Source: Marsupella aquatica
Taxonomy: Eukaryota; Marchantiophyta
NCBI GenBank assembly: GCA_973895155.1
Contig: OZ316897.1
Span: 10,230,001-10,294,000 of the forward strand
Direction: 5' to 3'
DNA: 64,000 bases
In this document: positions 1 to 13,546 of the stretch, in pieces
How the letters are laid out: each line of letters begins with the position of its first letter
How positions within the stretch are numbered: position 1 is the stretch's first letter
The notes under the pieces: model-generated
Seen by the model: the letters and a program-made list of their open reading frames with translations, nothing else
Told to the model about the DNA's origin: nothing
Database searches by the model: none
Program-made: the position numbers and the translations under genes

Positions 1-194
1 TAAAGTTTTTCGAGTGATCAAAGCTGCATGAAAATTAAGCGAAAGTTTCTGACGACCTGAATCGGTCCTTTCAAAGTTTCGATAGTTTTTCTAAATTGGA
101 TCTCAGTTAACTGACTGAAGTCAAATCATGAGTTAAGCTGTGTGGCTGTGTGCTAGGTCTCTCTTCGCCCTAGCTCTCACTCAAGCCCTGTGCA

Positions 195-290
195 GCAGTG
201 AATTGATTTTCGACATTCAGCAAGTCGTCTGGGGCAGTGAATTGATTTCAGAAATTCAGCAAGTTGTCTGCGGCAGTGAACTGATTGAAC
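195..290. repeat. 39-bp tandem repeat, about 2.5 copies
   Basis: Units beginning GCAGTGAATTGATT start at 195, 234 and 273, a period of 39 bases, and the third is partial. The period is a multiple of three, so an open frame crosses it, but I see no other sign that this frame is a gene. Confidence 0.75.
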
Positions 291-1059
291 ATATTTTGCC
301 TCCCTCACTACAAATGACGACGCTCTTGAGTCAGGATTCCTTCAGTCCCCTGCATTCACATTTTGTCTTTGTTCTGCTGGGCAACGCAATTCACCGGAGA
401 ATATAGCCTAGAAAACCTGAATTTCTCATTTCAAACAGAAGCTGCAAACATGTCTCTCATGTCAAACAGAAGCTGCAAACAACGAGATCTTGAATGGAGC
501 TCTCCTAAGATTAGAGTAAGTCAGTGGAGCTCAGAAAATCAAGAGAGCAGTGAGCATTCTTTCAAGCTCACATGTGGTTGGCACTCCAACATGTGCTGCG
601 AGCTAGTCACTGCACTTCTGACTGAATTGCCGACATCATCACATTTGCCATTCACACTCTTCATCAGTCAACAAACTATCCTCCGAACCCATCCTGTTGC
701 AACGAGAGTCTCTCCTGCTTGCGGAGATTGATTTGAAGGTCAATTTCTGTCAAAAGAACGATGAGCAAAAGATTCTATAACTTGGAGCTTCTGTGCACAC
801 TGTTTCGACAAGTGCCCTTCAATAGTGATTACATGGTTACCGTATGTGGTTGGAAATTATAACTATGGTTGAAAATTTGCCCTATGGTTCGAACACATAT
901 GTAAAGAGGTCATGCATTTAAGGCTAGTGCACCTCACAAAGTTTCGTGTAAGTTTTGGTTCGAAGTTGCACGAAACTACGCATCAAAGGCAAGCTTAGTA
1001 TACAGATAGGTTTAATATGTCAAAGAGATTAATAAAAAAGTGATGCAATTTTTATTAAG

Positions 1060-1240
1060 TCATTCAATAAAGAACTTAATCATATACAACATTTTTGTCA
1101 ACCTTGCTTGAGAGAGGGCATGAGACTCCTCACAATCTGGAAATAAAACCTTAATAGTTTTAGGAGATGTTGCCCTTGAGAGCCCTTGAGAGCCCTTGAG
1201 AATGCTACATACAACTGGCCATGACTCATGCAGGCTTTAA
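1060..1240 (-). pseudogene. Helitron/Pif1-type helicase C-terminal remnant
   Basis: Read on the minus strand, this stretch gives a short open frame with the motif SHGQLYVAFSRAL, followed by a hydrophobic strand and a Lys/Tyr-rich tail before a stop. SHGQLYVAxSR is the hallmark end of Pif1-like helicases carried by plant Helitrons, where it sits a few dozen residues before the C-terminus, as here. The upstream helicase motifs are not recoverable in the neighbouring sequence, and a triplicated CCCTTGAGAG unit (about 1170-1200) interrupts the tail. I read it as a decayed transposon fragment. No Helitron end structure was identified. Confidence 0.5.
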
Positions 1241-3990
1241 GGTGTGACCATTTTCACACCTTAAGGTAGAGCCTGAGGGCCCTTTTGTCATCTTCTAACT
1301 TAGCAACTATAGGAGGGAAAAATGAGTAGCAATGTGTAATTGCTGCCTCGATACTTGATCAAAGCCCTAAAAGTAACTCACCCTTTACGACAAGCCTGGT
1401 ACCTTATGAGTTGCTCATTATTCGGCCACTTGTGGGAAACATTAATTCCAAATTTCTCACTTATTTCCTTTCTATCCATCACGCAAAAGTAAATATAGGG
1501 TTTGTTTATAGGGTTGAGAAGGATACTTTTAAATTTTTGTGGAAGAACATTAGGGGTTTTCTTAAAATCCAATTTTGAGAATTAAAAGAGAAGATAGAGT
1601 TTTAGAAATGATTTTTGGGAATATTTTTTAGAATAATCCAAAAATATAGGGGTAGAAAATGGTTAATTTTTTCTTCTTCTTATTTTTAGGGTATTTAATA
1701 GCTAAAAATGCCGAGCATGTTATGAGACCCCTTTTAGAGTGAGGCCCCCGAGACATTAATGTCTTCAAGAAATGGGCCCAAGCAAATCATGCACAAAATC
1801 TCAGTACGTGCAGCATTATTGTAGGTCTCACAAAAGTAAGCTACAACACTACTTGAAATGCAATCCACTAACTTGTAAGAGGGGAATAAAGGCACTTATT
1901 TTCAATATTTGAATAGTCCACTTGGATGGGTTACTCTGGGTCAAACAAAACACATGATGATAGAACTATGTTTGACACTTGCCACTGTAAAAAAGGAGCA
2001 AACAGCTCAAGCATGACATTGGTCAACTCCAAATTGTTCTAAAGTCATGGGAGATGAATGGAAGTCCACTGGCAGTCTACCCCAAATTAAGATACAAAAA
2101 GTTCTTGGATGGGATAACAAAAAGAATGGGATTTATGACCAAGGTCAGCAGAGATGTACAATTCATCCCACCAATGCCACACCATGTTTGAACAACAATG
2201 GAGTTTTGGATGATCTTAAGATGAAGTTTTCAGTCAACTCTAGCTTTCACTTGTACTTCTTAAGACTTTTGTTTCCTGGAAGCATTCGGCCTAGCATGAT
2301 AAAGACCTTTTGAGAATTCCATGGCCAGGCAAGATGGGTGTGCTCTGGCTAAGTGTAGGCATCCAAAACTTTCCCTTATCCACGGTCTGCACTCTGTCAT
2401 AAGTCCATGGTGTTGTGCTAGAGTATATCAACGTACTAGTTGTGTTGTAGCTACAAACTTGTTTGGTGAAGACATGTGTTATCCTATCTATATATACTTG
2501 CATACAAAAATAGAAAAAAATCCTATTTACACAATAAAATTAGACAAAACAAATCCCGGATCAGAGAATTTGTAATGCGTTTTACTGAAATGGACTGAAA
2601 ATTGTATGACAACTATGTAAGTACTACTTAATGATGAAAAATCAACCACCGTTTATGCAATCGACAGATTCGCGATGTAGAGATCATCTCCATGTAATCA
2701 ACACTAAATAAGAATTTTAGAATTATAACCAAATTCACTTCAAAACTGAAGTGAATGAAGCTGACCCACAAGGTCTAGCCTTGGATCCCAAGGGATGGGG
2801 ATACCTATTTGGTTAAATCCACGAGGGGTCCTTCTAGCCAATGGATGAATCCCATTAAAGGCAAAATAATGAGGTACAAGATTAGTATGACCACAAATTG
2901 AACTAATCTACCATTTATCTTGTCTAAATGGTACCTTTAACTTATCTAGTGCCCTTGTCTCCTAGATGGCGGCGAGATGAGTTGAGTCCCAAACCGCAAA
3001 CCTAGCACTGAACGTTCACTAGCTGCTACATCTACTCGCACTGCCGTAAAATGATCATGATCATTGTTAACTAAGATAGTCGTGCAAACCCAAGTATGTG
3101 ATTAAGCACAGACAAGAGTTTACATGTCAATGAGTATGATCCATATAGCATGACACACTTTCTAATAAGTGCATGTAAAATTGCGTATGCACTACCGAGA
3201 GAGACATGGTTGTGTGATAGCTCACTTGAGTTGAGACTCATAAGTCTAGAGTTCAAATGTTATAATTGACTATTCACTTTTTATGGGGTTTCACATATTT
3301 CCCCTTAAACATATTCTAGAAAATAAAAATAAATAAAGTTTTGTATGGACTTCCACAAGTAGCTTGTTGGGTCGAACACATTGGATTACTCATACCCAGA
3401 ATATTCATAGTGCACTATTCAACTGGAAAGTGCATGAAAGTACCATGTGTAATTGTACCTTGCATTTATCAATAAATACTTCTAACATAAGTGTTGCAGC
3501 AATTGAGCAAATGGATGTGCATTGTTACCTGCACTTATCGAGGATGAATATTTTTGTGCATGAAAAATGCTATAGTATCAGGGGACTACATTACCGATCT
3601 GTGAATCTGTCGTTACCCACGTTACCCACTGAAGGCAATGTAGACTGTAAAATTAATTACGAGAGTTGAGGACAAACAGAAAGGAGAACCGTTTTGTTTT
3701 CCTTGAGATTTTGCCCGCGGTTTTGAATCGAAAAGCGCCGGCCGCTGCGAGAGGGACGCGACCCGCCTCTGCCCTCGCCCCATCGAGGGGCCCCACTTGC
3801 CAGTACATCGCACGGCCGTCCACCAACTGCAGTGTATCGTTTAAAAGATCGACGGCCCCAGATGTCCATGTTTTAGATGATCTACATCCTCACCGTCAAT
3901 GCCAGCCCTGGAAACCGGTAACCTGAGTCCAGTTACGGTACCGTCCGCCGAGCGTGGAGGTCCTGGAGGAGGTAGCACCAAGAGGATGGG
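1241..3990. other. Intergenic nuclear DNA, no supported gene
   Basis: Only short open frames of 60-100 codons occur here, with no recognisable domain and no consistent codon pattern. The sequence is AT-rich up to about 3.65 kb and becomes GC-rich towards the tubulin promoter (3.68-3.95 kb), as expected for a promoter-proximal region. Confidence 0.5.
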
Positions 3991-3991
3991 G

Positions 3992-3997
3992 TATAAA
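3992..3997 (+). promoter_or_regulatory. TATA box of the alpha-tubulin gene
   Basis: TATAAA lies in a GC-rich context 198 bases upstream of the tubulin start codon. This would place transcription initiation near 4.02 kb and leave a 5' untranslated leader of about 170 bases. The assignment rests on position and motif only. Confidence 0.5.
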
Positions 3998-4194
3998 CGT
4001 GAGCTTTGCCCGACCTCGCTCCACATTGTTGAGACTTCTTGGTGGCGTCTTTGCAAACGCCCTCCTCGAAGATCTATCTCTCCATTTCGTCTCACGATCT
4101 CTGTCCTTCTACTCTCAGTTTTTTGTGATCGTTCCGGTTGTTGATTGGACCAGTCTCGACCAGTTTTGAGCAGGTTCCCGCCGGATAAGCGAAA

Positions 4195-5995
<1,801 letters not shown>

Positions 5996-6756
5996 TCTAG
6001 TCTACTTACCGTAGATCAGTTCCAACATGGTCTGAGGAATAATGAATTGGTCTATCCAGAGTAGATGAGTTTCAATTTCTTAAGTTGCGGGATTGATCCC
6101 CGATGTAATTGTGACCCCGGATATAATTGAAGATCATTAGCTGGTCCATCTCGACAAGCTTTTCTATGAATCTGGGATGCCATGGCGTGAACCTTCTTTT
6201 GTCACCTGTTGGGATTGTTCTCTTTTTGTCCGCAGTTGGTGATAAGTCATTGCCTCCCCTGTGCGGGGATGTATCCAACAGTGTTGGTTGTAGAGGAACC
6301 TTTTCTGTTGGTTATAATTATGTGCATTGTTCGTTGATACTTGCAGCAGTACTAACGGTTATCACAACCTCCCTGAATATCTCACACAGTACATATGCGC
6401 CGTGAGTGGGTTCAACTGTGCTTCTGTTTGTCATCAATGACGGGTAAATTCAAGTAGAAACATGTTGTAACCTCCTCAATTGACCCAGGTTGTTGGAACC
6501 TGTAAACCTGAAACTTTGTCAGCTTGGAGGGTCGGTAAGTAAAACTTCGCCACTCAAACTCCAGTTCACACTCTTAAATCTGCGCCTTCTGGTTACCAGC
6601 ACCCGTGGTCTTATCGGCAGTCCCACACCATGTCCTAGTGCGGACGTTCATCGTATGACCTCAATCCTATACATATTCGTCTGTCCTGTCCACAGCCGCA
6701 GAATCTGCCGGCGCAGTTCATCTTCGAGAGCAGATCTAAACGTAAGATTATGCAGC
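5996..6756. other. Downstream of alpha-tubulin, no gene seen
   Basis: This stretch holds the presumed 3' untranslated region and polyadenylation region of the tubulin gene followed by unique sequence. Short open frames exist but show no domain or codon evidence. Confidence 0.45.
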
Positions 6757-6970
6757 GTCCCCGAACCGATCAATTTGTCTCACCATTCCCATGTTCAATC
6801 TCATATCTGCACCCTCTGGCTGGTTATTGTTGAGGCTCGTTTATGCTCAAAGACGCACCCGCCGTCCCCGAACCGATCAATTTGTCTCACCATTCCCATG
6901 TTCAATCTCATATCTGCACCCTCTGGCTGGTTATTGTTGAGGCTCGTTTTTGCTCAAAGACGCACCCGCT
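6757..6970. repeat. 107-bp tandem duplication
   Basis: A unit starting GTCCCCGAACCGATC at 6757 is repeated from 6864 with almost no differences, which indicates a recent duplication. Confidence 0.85.
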
Positions 6971-7064
6971 GGTCATTTCGTCCGCCAGTACATTGGGGAG
7001 CTAGACATCTAAAGCTTGAGTGAACATTACCGTTCGGATATCCTTTCGAATTAAGGACGAACGA

Positions 7065-7211
7065 CACTCTAAACGTCTGAATTTGCACAGATGCACTCTA
7101 AACGTCTGAATTTGCACAGATGCACTCTAAACGTCTGAATTTGCACAGATGCACTCTAAACGTCTGAATTTGCACAGATAGCACTCTAAACGTCTGAATT
7201 TGCACAGATAG
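7065..7211. repeat. 29/30-bp tandem array, five copies
   Basis: Five consecutive units of CACTCTAAACGTCTGAATTT plus nine more bases. The first period steps are 29 bases, the last units gain one base (30). The copies are virtually identical, typical of a young minisatellite. Confidence 0.9.
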
Positions 7212-7600
7212 CTCATTCTGGCATGTTTTTAACGCGGTGAGTCGCCTTGACTGCGAGGTGGTCCATAACCCCAGTAACCACGGTTCATGTCAGTCTTCAA
7301 AAGGTTTTGAGCCGGACAGGATGAATATAAAAGCCAGGATGCTAAAAGTGCACCCCACCACGTGAGGTTAATGCCCAGAGCCCCAGCAGGAGCGGACCAC
7401 GTGAAGTGGACAGTTTGTCAGAGGGCTAAAGGATTTTATTGCAGTGCGCTCTCGCTAAGTGCACGCTCCAGAAGTGCAAACCATGGGTAATTGCAAGGCG
7501 TCCCTTTTAGGAAAGTGCAAAGAGAGCTATGAATGCAAACCGTCTGTAAGGGTCCATGCACACTTATAGTAACGTGCACATTCCCCTAGATTTACTTTTT

Positions 7601-8261
7601 CAGCTTTTTACTATCCTGTCCCCCAAACTAGCCTAATTTCATAACCTGTCCCCCAAACAAATTAAATTACCAAGTTGCCCCCCATTCCCTTGATGGGTTA
7701 AGGCATACCCAGTACATGGTCCCCAGTGTCACATGGCACGTCGCCACTGGTCCGGGTGAACCACTGGTTCAGCCCTGCCCCTCTCCCCCTTCCCCGTCGA
7801 GGCGCTCCCGTCGCCGGTCCGAATAGAGCCATCGTGCTCCCGTTGCCGGCCCAAACAAAGTCCTCCCGCAAATGACCCATTTTTGGCCCCTCGCCTGTAC
7901 TCATGGAATGCTGCCCATGCTCCCGAGCCCTCGTTTCCTTCTGCAAAGACGATGCGAATGTTTACACATTTGCTCTTGTTAGGTTTGACCGAAAACTGTT
8001 GTTTGCGGGAGGGCCTACATGGCCGCGAATGACCCTGTTTGGGCCGGGTGACGGGGGCGCCTCGACGGGGAAGGGGGAGAGGGGCGGGGCCAAACCAGTG
8101 GTTAGCCCGGACCAGTGGCGACGTGCCATGTGGCACCGGGGACCATGTACTGGGTATGCCTTAACCCATCTACGGAATGGGGGGCACCTTAGCAATTTAA
8201 TTTGTTTGGGGGGCAGGTTATGAAATTAGGCTAGTTTGGGGGACAGGATAGTAAAAAGCTG
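7601..8261. mobile_element. Non-autonomous foldback element, Mutator-like
   Basis: Two long inverted arms, about 7601-7830 and 8030-8261, are near-perfect reverse complements. They begin CAGCTTTTTACTATCCTGTC and end with its complement, with about 200 bases of spacer. Flanking direct repeats of TTTACTTTT (7591-7599 and 8262-8270) look like a 9-10 base target-site duplication, the length typical of Mutator-like elements. No transposase is encoded, and the open frames in the arms are artefacts of their GC-rich mirror symmetry. Arms of this length and the target-site size make a MULE-derived foldback element the best call. Confidence 0.75.
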
Positions 8262-11200
8262 TTTACTTTTATTGATAAGTGCTTGTCATTTTTACATAGA
8301 TTAAATTTGCATCTTTGAAGTGAGGGTTCACATTTTAGGGCAGGGATATGTCAGTACAGTAGCTGATGAGGAAGTCACTATAATCTGACTAATAGAGGGG
8401 GTCATTGCAGTCTAAAACCATAAACTTTTATCAGTAAATGTAAATCCCACGTTTGGGCACTTATTCCTAAGTGCAATCCCTAGTTAAGTATGCACCACTT
8501 GTTTTCTTCTTCGAAGTTTGCACTTACCCAGAGCGCACTGTACTGTAAATTGAAATTGATTAAGTGCCACTGATTTTAGAAATTTTTACTGTGCTGTTAT
8601 TTCTAATATTGTTTATTGAATGTCAATATTTTGACCCAAGACTGACTTGAGAGTTAATTTTCTTTGGATAAAAAACTGGATTAATTTTACTTTGCACCTC
8701 CTACAGACCAGGATTTTACTTAACCTCTGATGTGTTCACTCCTTGTAAGTACCCTTCTACCTGTAATCATTTTCTGCTCTTTATACATACCCTCACCTCC
8801 ATGTATGTACTACCTGCTGGCCATATGTTCTTCCTCACACTCCAAAGACTAACTCCATGTCACTCCCCATTAGTACCTCTCTTTCCATATGAAATGCCCC
8901 TCTCTGCTATGTCCATGGTGAAAGACATAGGGAGAGATGGGAGAAGTATCAATGGAGTAATGGGGAGAGTTTGTTTGTTGAGGGGTATGTACATAGGGGG
9001 AAGGAATGGAGTATGTATAGCACAATGGAGGTCTAGTGGGGATTACTGAAGTGCCCACTTGAATGTAACGGTTTACTGGAATGCCCACTGGAATGTAACG
9101 GGGAGACCAGTTTTGACAGGAAGTTGACTGGTGTTGCCGGGAAACTTTTTGGAGGAACAAGGGAACCCGGCCCTCGTAGATGCTTTCGATTCGGCTTTTG
9201 AAACCACTGTTACCATTTGTACATAAACTAGGGCTAAGGTCGGAGTTACCGGCTATAGTCAGTTCAGCCAATGCAAAGTGTTGTGTAGTCATCAAACAGT
9301 GAGATCATTGTCTGAGAAGATAGAGACAACAGAAACAGGAGAGGATCCATTCATCTTTGAATTCCATTGCTTGTAGTTTTGTTGCCATGCTCTTTAATTG
9401 TTGTCTCGGCTCCTGCGTTGTGTTGTTTGAGGAGACCAATTGCAAGGTTCTGTCTATTTCTTGCAAATCCCTCTCTTTCCTTGTGTTGGTATGTTAGGAG
9501 GCCAGTTGCATTGGAAGGGGCTGCCTATTTCTTGCAAATTTTGGAGTTTGAGATGGTGACATGTTGGATGATGGCCTCGGGAAGATTTGCACGTTGTGAT
9601 ATCTTTTTCACACAACAATTCCAATTAAAATGGCATGGAGCAACTCACATCTCTGTAGTTTCTCAGTTATCTTTGATTCAGCTGGTTTGGGGGCATGCCC
9701 AGGTAGTTGGAAGATTGCACAGGGAGGTGGAGATGAGCCAGTGTCCAATGGTGGAGAAGATCGAAGTGAGAATATCACACAACTCATACTTTTAGTTGAA
9801 CAACAGCTTGCAGAAGCCGATGGAGTCTTTTGCAGAGTATTCTGGATCTGATGGTTACCTTCAAAACATATAGTGGGGTGTTACTCCTTGCACGTAGATT
9901 TGGGAGCGGAGGGCGATTTGGGAACCTCTATCCCCTCAATAGATCAAGAAACACAAGGATCATGGAGAGGCAAGAGTATCCAAGTTTTCAGCTAATGTCA
10001 ATTGTAACCAGATGCTCAAGTGAACACTATCCATGACATTGACATTAAGTTGTTCCCAATAAAGCTTATTTTTCCTATTCCACCTTGTCCATTGTCAATT
10101 TGGTAATTCAATACAAAAACTAGGAGCAAATCTTATATACAACGGATTTTTTTTACAAGTTAGCTAAATTCTTGACCTCATGATGCCTTCACAAAGCTCC
10201 TTCACCTTCTTGGTTTCCATACATGACACCATAGGGTTCCCATTGAGACTTTAAAAGAATTTCTGATTCACACCAAATTTCAACAGTGAATAATCTGGAT
10301 TTGGTGTGTTAACTAGGACACCTATCAATGACAGATACATCACAACAAGCGAAAGAGAAGGTGCAAGAATAGGCTCAAGTCAGATGCACATGCGTTGACA
10401 GCAAGGAATGTTTAGACGACAGACCTTGCCAAGCAGAAAACCCACCCTCGCCTAAACTGTCTAATATTTCCCAATCTCAAGATTGTAAACTTTAGGAAAA
10501 ATCTGCATTAGCTCAGTTGTCAAGCTACCTGCACCTGAGGCATGGGGCACTAAGTATGTGTAAGAGATCTTGCCAACCCAAGGAGAAAGACAAACTGCTA
10601 AATAAAGTGCAGAGACCTTTGAGCACACTCCAATCCCCAGTTGTAGATCCTAGTCTGATACTGTGAAAGAAATTGACAGAATATTTTACCTATAGTACAT
10701 GAGTCTAGTGGGCGTTGGTTAGGGGGCCTGGCTATCGACTAGCCCACTGTGGGATCCCTTTCGTATGAGTTCTTTTATCTTCACCACATCCACGTGCCGT
10801 TGGCTGGGTCTCCCTCACCCTTGTCTCTTGGGTTAGCCTACATGCGTCTGTGGTGCGCCCCTAGATGGGCAGGGCATTCATATTCTCACATGTGGTCATG
10901 GTAGTGAGAGGACTGTGACACACAATGACATCCGGGATCTGGAGGCAGCCATTGCTCATGACTCTAAGTACCTCTATGGGATGGGGTTTCTGATCATCAT
11001 TGGGCAGATTTGATCTTCTCTTGTGCTGGAGTTCGTGCTATTGGGGATGTTGTTGTTTCTTATCCTACCAGTGGGGCCAATGTGGTTTCTGCTAGCTTTG
11101 TTCCACGCCACGCGGCTGCAAGGGCAGCTCGACTTAAGGAGGAGGCCTATGCTATGCGATACCCTAAGGACCTCTTTTCTCTGTTTCCTATGGAGATCTT

Positions 11201-13546
11201 TGGGCCACTACACCCATCCTTTGACCATTTCCTATGTTCTTGCGCAGTTTAGTATGTTGAGCGAAGGCCTTATCCCCCGGTGTCTGTCATCACAACATTT
11301 TTTAGACCGAGGGTTCTGTTGTGCTTTAGCAAGCACATGTGTTCACTATTCTTTGTAGGGGTGAGGTTGTTGGTCTTAGGGCCTATAGTAGGATTCATTT
11401 GCTTGACTCTCCTATCAGGTTCACACCATAGCTCTACCAGGCTCTTCAGTTTGTCCAGTTCACACCAGAGCTCTACCAGGCTCTTCAGTTTGTCCATAGT
11501 AGATAGTGGTTTTTGGGTTTGCGGCATTTCTGTGTTTCTTGATCCTTTGGTTGTGCCCCTTTGATCGGGTCGTGTGCATAAGGGATCATGTGTCAGGTTA
11601 GGCACCCTTTGTTTTGCGCTTTGTTTTTGACAGATTGATATATACTTTTCTCGTTACCATGGCCTTTCATTTCGGATCGAGACCCACTCGACGTCATGAG
11701 AGCTATGTTTTGGTCGGCAGCATTAGCGTAATGGCCAAAGCTCTCCTCACAAAATGGGGTAGAGTAGCACAGAGTGGGTCAGGAGAAAAGTCGGTCCAGG
11801 AGATAGGACTGGATCCAGTGAATGTGGTCGTGTTTTGCCTCCTGCCCAAGCTAGAGTGAGTACCTGACACCGATTCAACGAAAAGCTGATTGAGACGGAA
11901 TTTGAGAACGCATTGAGCGAGTGCATGCCGTGCGATTCGGATTCAGATGCTGAGTTGATCGTTTCGCTCAAGAACCCAACCTATATAATGAGGAAATGGC
12001 TGGATTAATAATATCATAAGAGCGATTCAAACTCCGCGTAGGAAACTTTTCTCGAAGCAACTCTCTCTGATTTGGAAGGAAATCGTGATCGAGGTTGCGC
12101 TCAGGTTTTGTCAAGAGCAGCGCGTGGTCACTTGTTCCTGGTCCATTACAGATTGTGGGAATTTCGATGCGAGAGATTTGATGTCTGTTCGGGAGTAATC
12201 AGGTAAGCGCAATGTTTCTTCGAGTGTCATGTCCCCAACCTTCTTTTGAGGCAGTTCAGTTTGTCATGTCGTTCTCAAATCTAGACCAGACTTGATTCTG
12301 CAGTTTGTGGGGCAGTTTGCACAAGCTAGAATCCCAATAGTGGACGTAGATTGAGCTGGCGAGCTGGTTAGTTACGACTGTAGCTTTTGGAATCTACAAT
12401 ATCTCTCTTTGTCCAACATACTATCCTGAGTGAATCTACAAGTGGGCGGAGATCAGTTTACGCTCCAGTAAGGTGACATCGATTTAGTTAGTTTGCTTTT
12501 TATGTGGATCACTGTATGACCAGGGAAGTTTGTCGTTTATTTTTAAGACTGGGTAGCAAATTAAGTTTTGTGCGTAATGTCAAATGAACGTGCTCTAAAC
12601 TGGGCTATCGATCTGTAGTTTGCATACACTTGCAATTGAAACTCTAGTGTCTGACTTTGTGCATTAAGAAGTTTGTGTATTCTTCGACAATATGTAACTA
12701 ATTTATGTAACTAATGATACATGTGCAAGATTCCTCTATCCATATAATCTTGAGCACGTCTCGCTTCCTTTATTACACAGCTTTCACCTTTTGCAGACAG
12801 AATGCAGTCAGTCGTTCTCTAAACTGCCCCACCTGACTGCAGTCTGGAAGAAGTTCTCGACACGGAGGCATACACTGATCTTCTATTGCGGTCCAATTTT
12901 GCAGAACTGTTACACTGGACCGAATAGCTGTGAGCATCGCAAGAACTCATCAGTGACATAATCAAGTTTTCATCATCGGCATACTTGCAGGCTCTGTGGG
13001 GGTTCCTGGAAGTTGCAATGCACCTCTAGACAGAACAGAATCTTGATCTTGTCATTTGCGAGACACTGCTGTGCATCAATTCTCATCCTGAGAAGTTCGA
13101 CATTCCACTACCATTTTAAAAGTCTTCTCCAATGGCAATCCTTATATAATAGTTTCTCGAGATATTAGATCAATCAAGGTAACTTTAGAATGCCGGCATA
13201 GTCAGGATCCAGATACAATAGACTTGCTGTGATCAAGCGCGCTGCAGTCTCTGGCGTAGTTGGCATACTCAACTTAGCTGTCAGTTGTGGACTGGGAATT
13301 TTCGCGGGGAACCCTTGTAGTAGACTGACATATATATAGTTGAGATCGAGCTGCAAGTGCCAACCTAGTGATCGAAGTGGTAGTCTAGCCATGGCTGAGC
13401 TCGAGCTACATCTAAGTTGCAGTTGAGGTCGAGCGCATTAGTATGGCTAAAGTTGAGCTCGAGCTGCAGCTTGAGATCTAACATATTGGTTGGGCTTAGT
13501 TAAGATTGAACGTAAGATCCCCGACAGCTGAAACAAGTTCATAAAC
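8262..13546. other. Long intergenic nuclear stretch, no supported gene
   Basis: Contains an imperfect palindrome (8760-9045), a 38-base direct duplication around 11.42-11.49 kb (units with TCTACCAGGCTCTTCAGTTTG), and a coding-looking decayed stretch near 11.0-11.25 kb whose translation includes SFVPRHAAARAARLKEE. That stretch resembles transposon-derived protein debris, but no family can be named. Nothing here supports an intact gene. The region 12.0-13.5 kb is unique sequence directly upstream of the dioxygenase gene and may hold its promoter. Confidence 0.4.
8760..9045. repeat. Imperfect inverted repeat, possible MITE
   Basis: Segments such as ATACATACCCTCACCTCCAT on the left have partial complements near 9005-9035, and CTCCCCATTAG near 8863 pairs with a complementary run near 8960. 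The pairing is interrupted, so the element boundary is uncertain. Directly downstream, a 27-base motif (ACTGGAATGCCCACTTGAATG-like) is duplicated around 9045-9100. Confidence 0.3.

Noticed and set aside
7698-8223. Several open frames of 77-135 codons on both strands
   Set aside because: They lie in the two mirror-image, GC-rich arms of the foldback element and are each other's complements.
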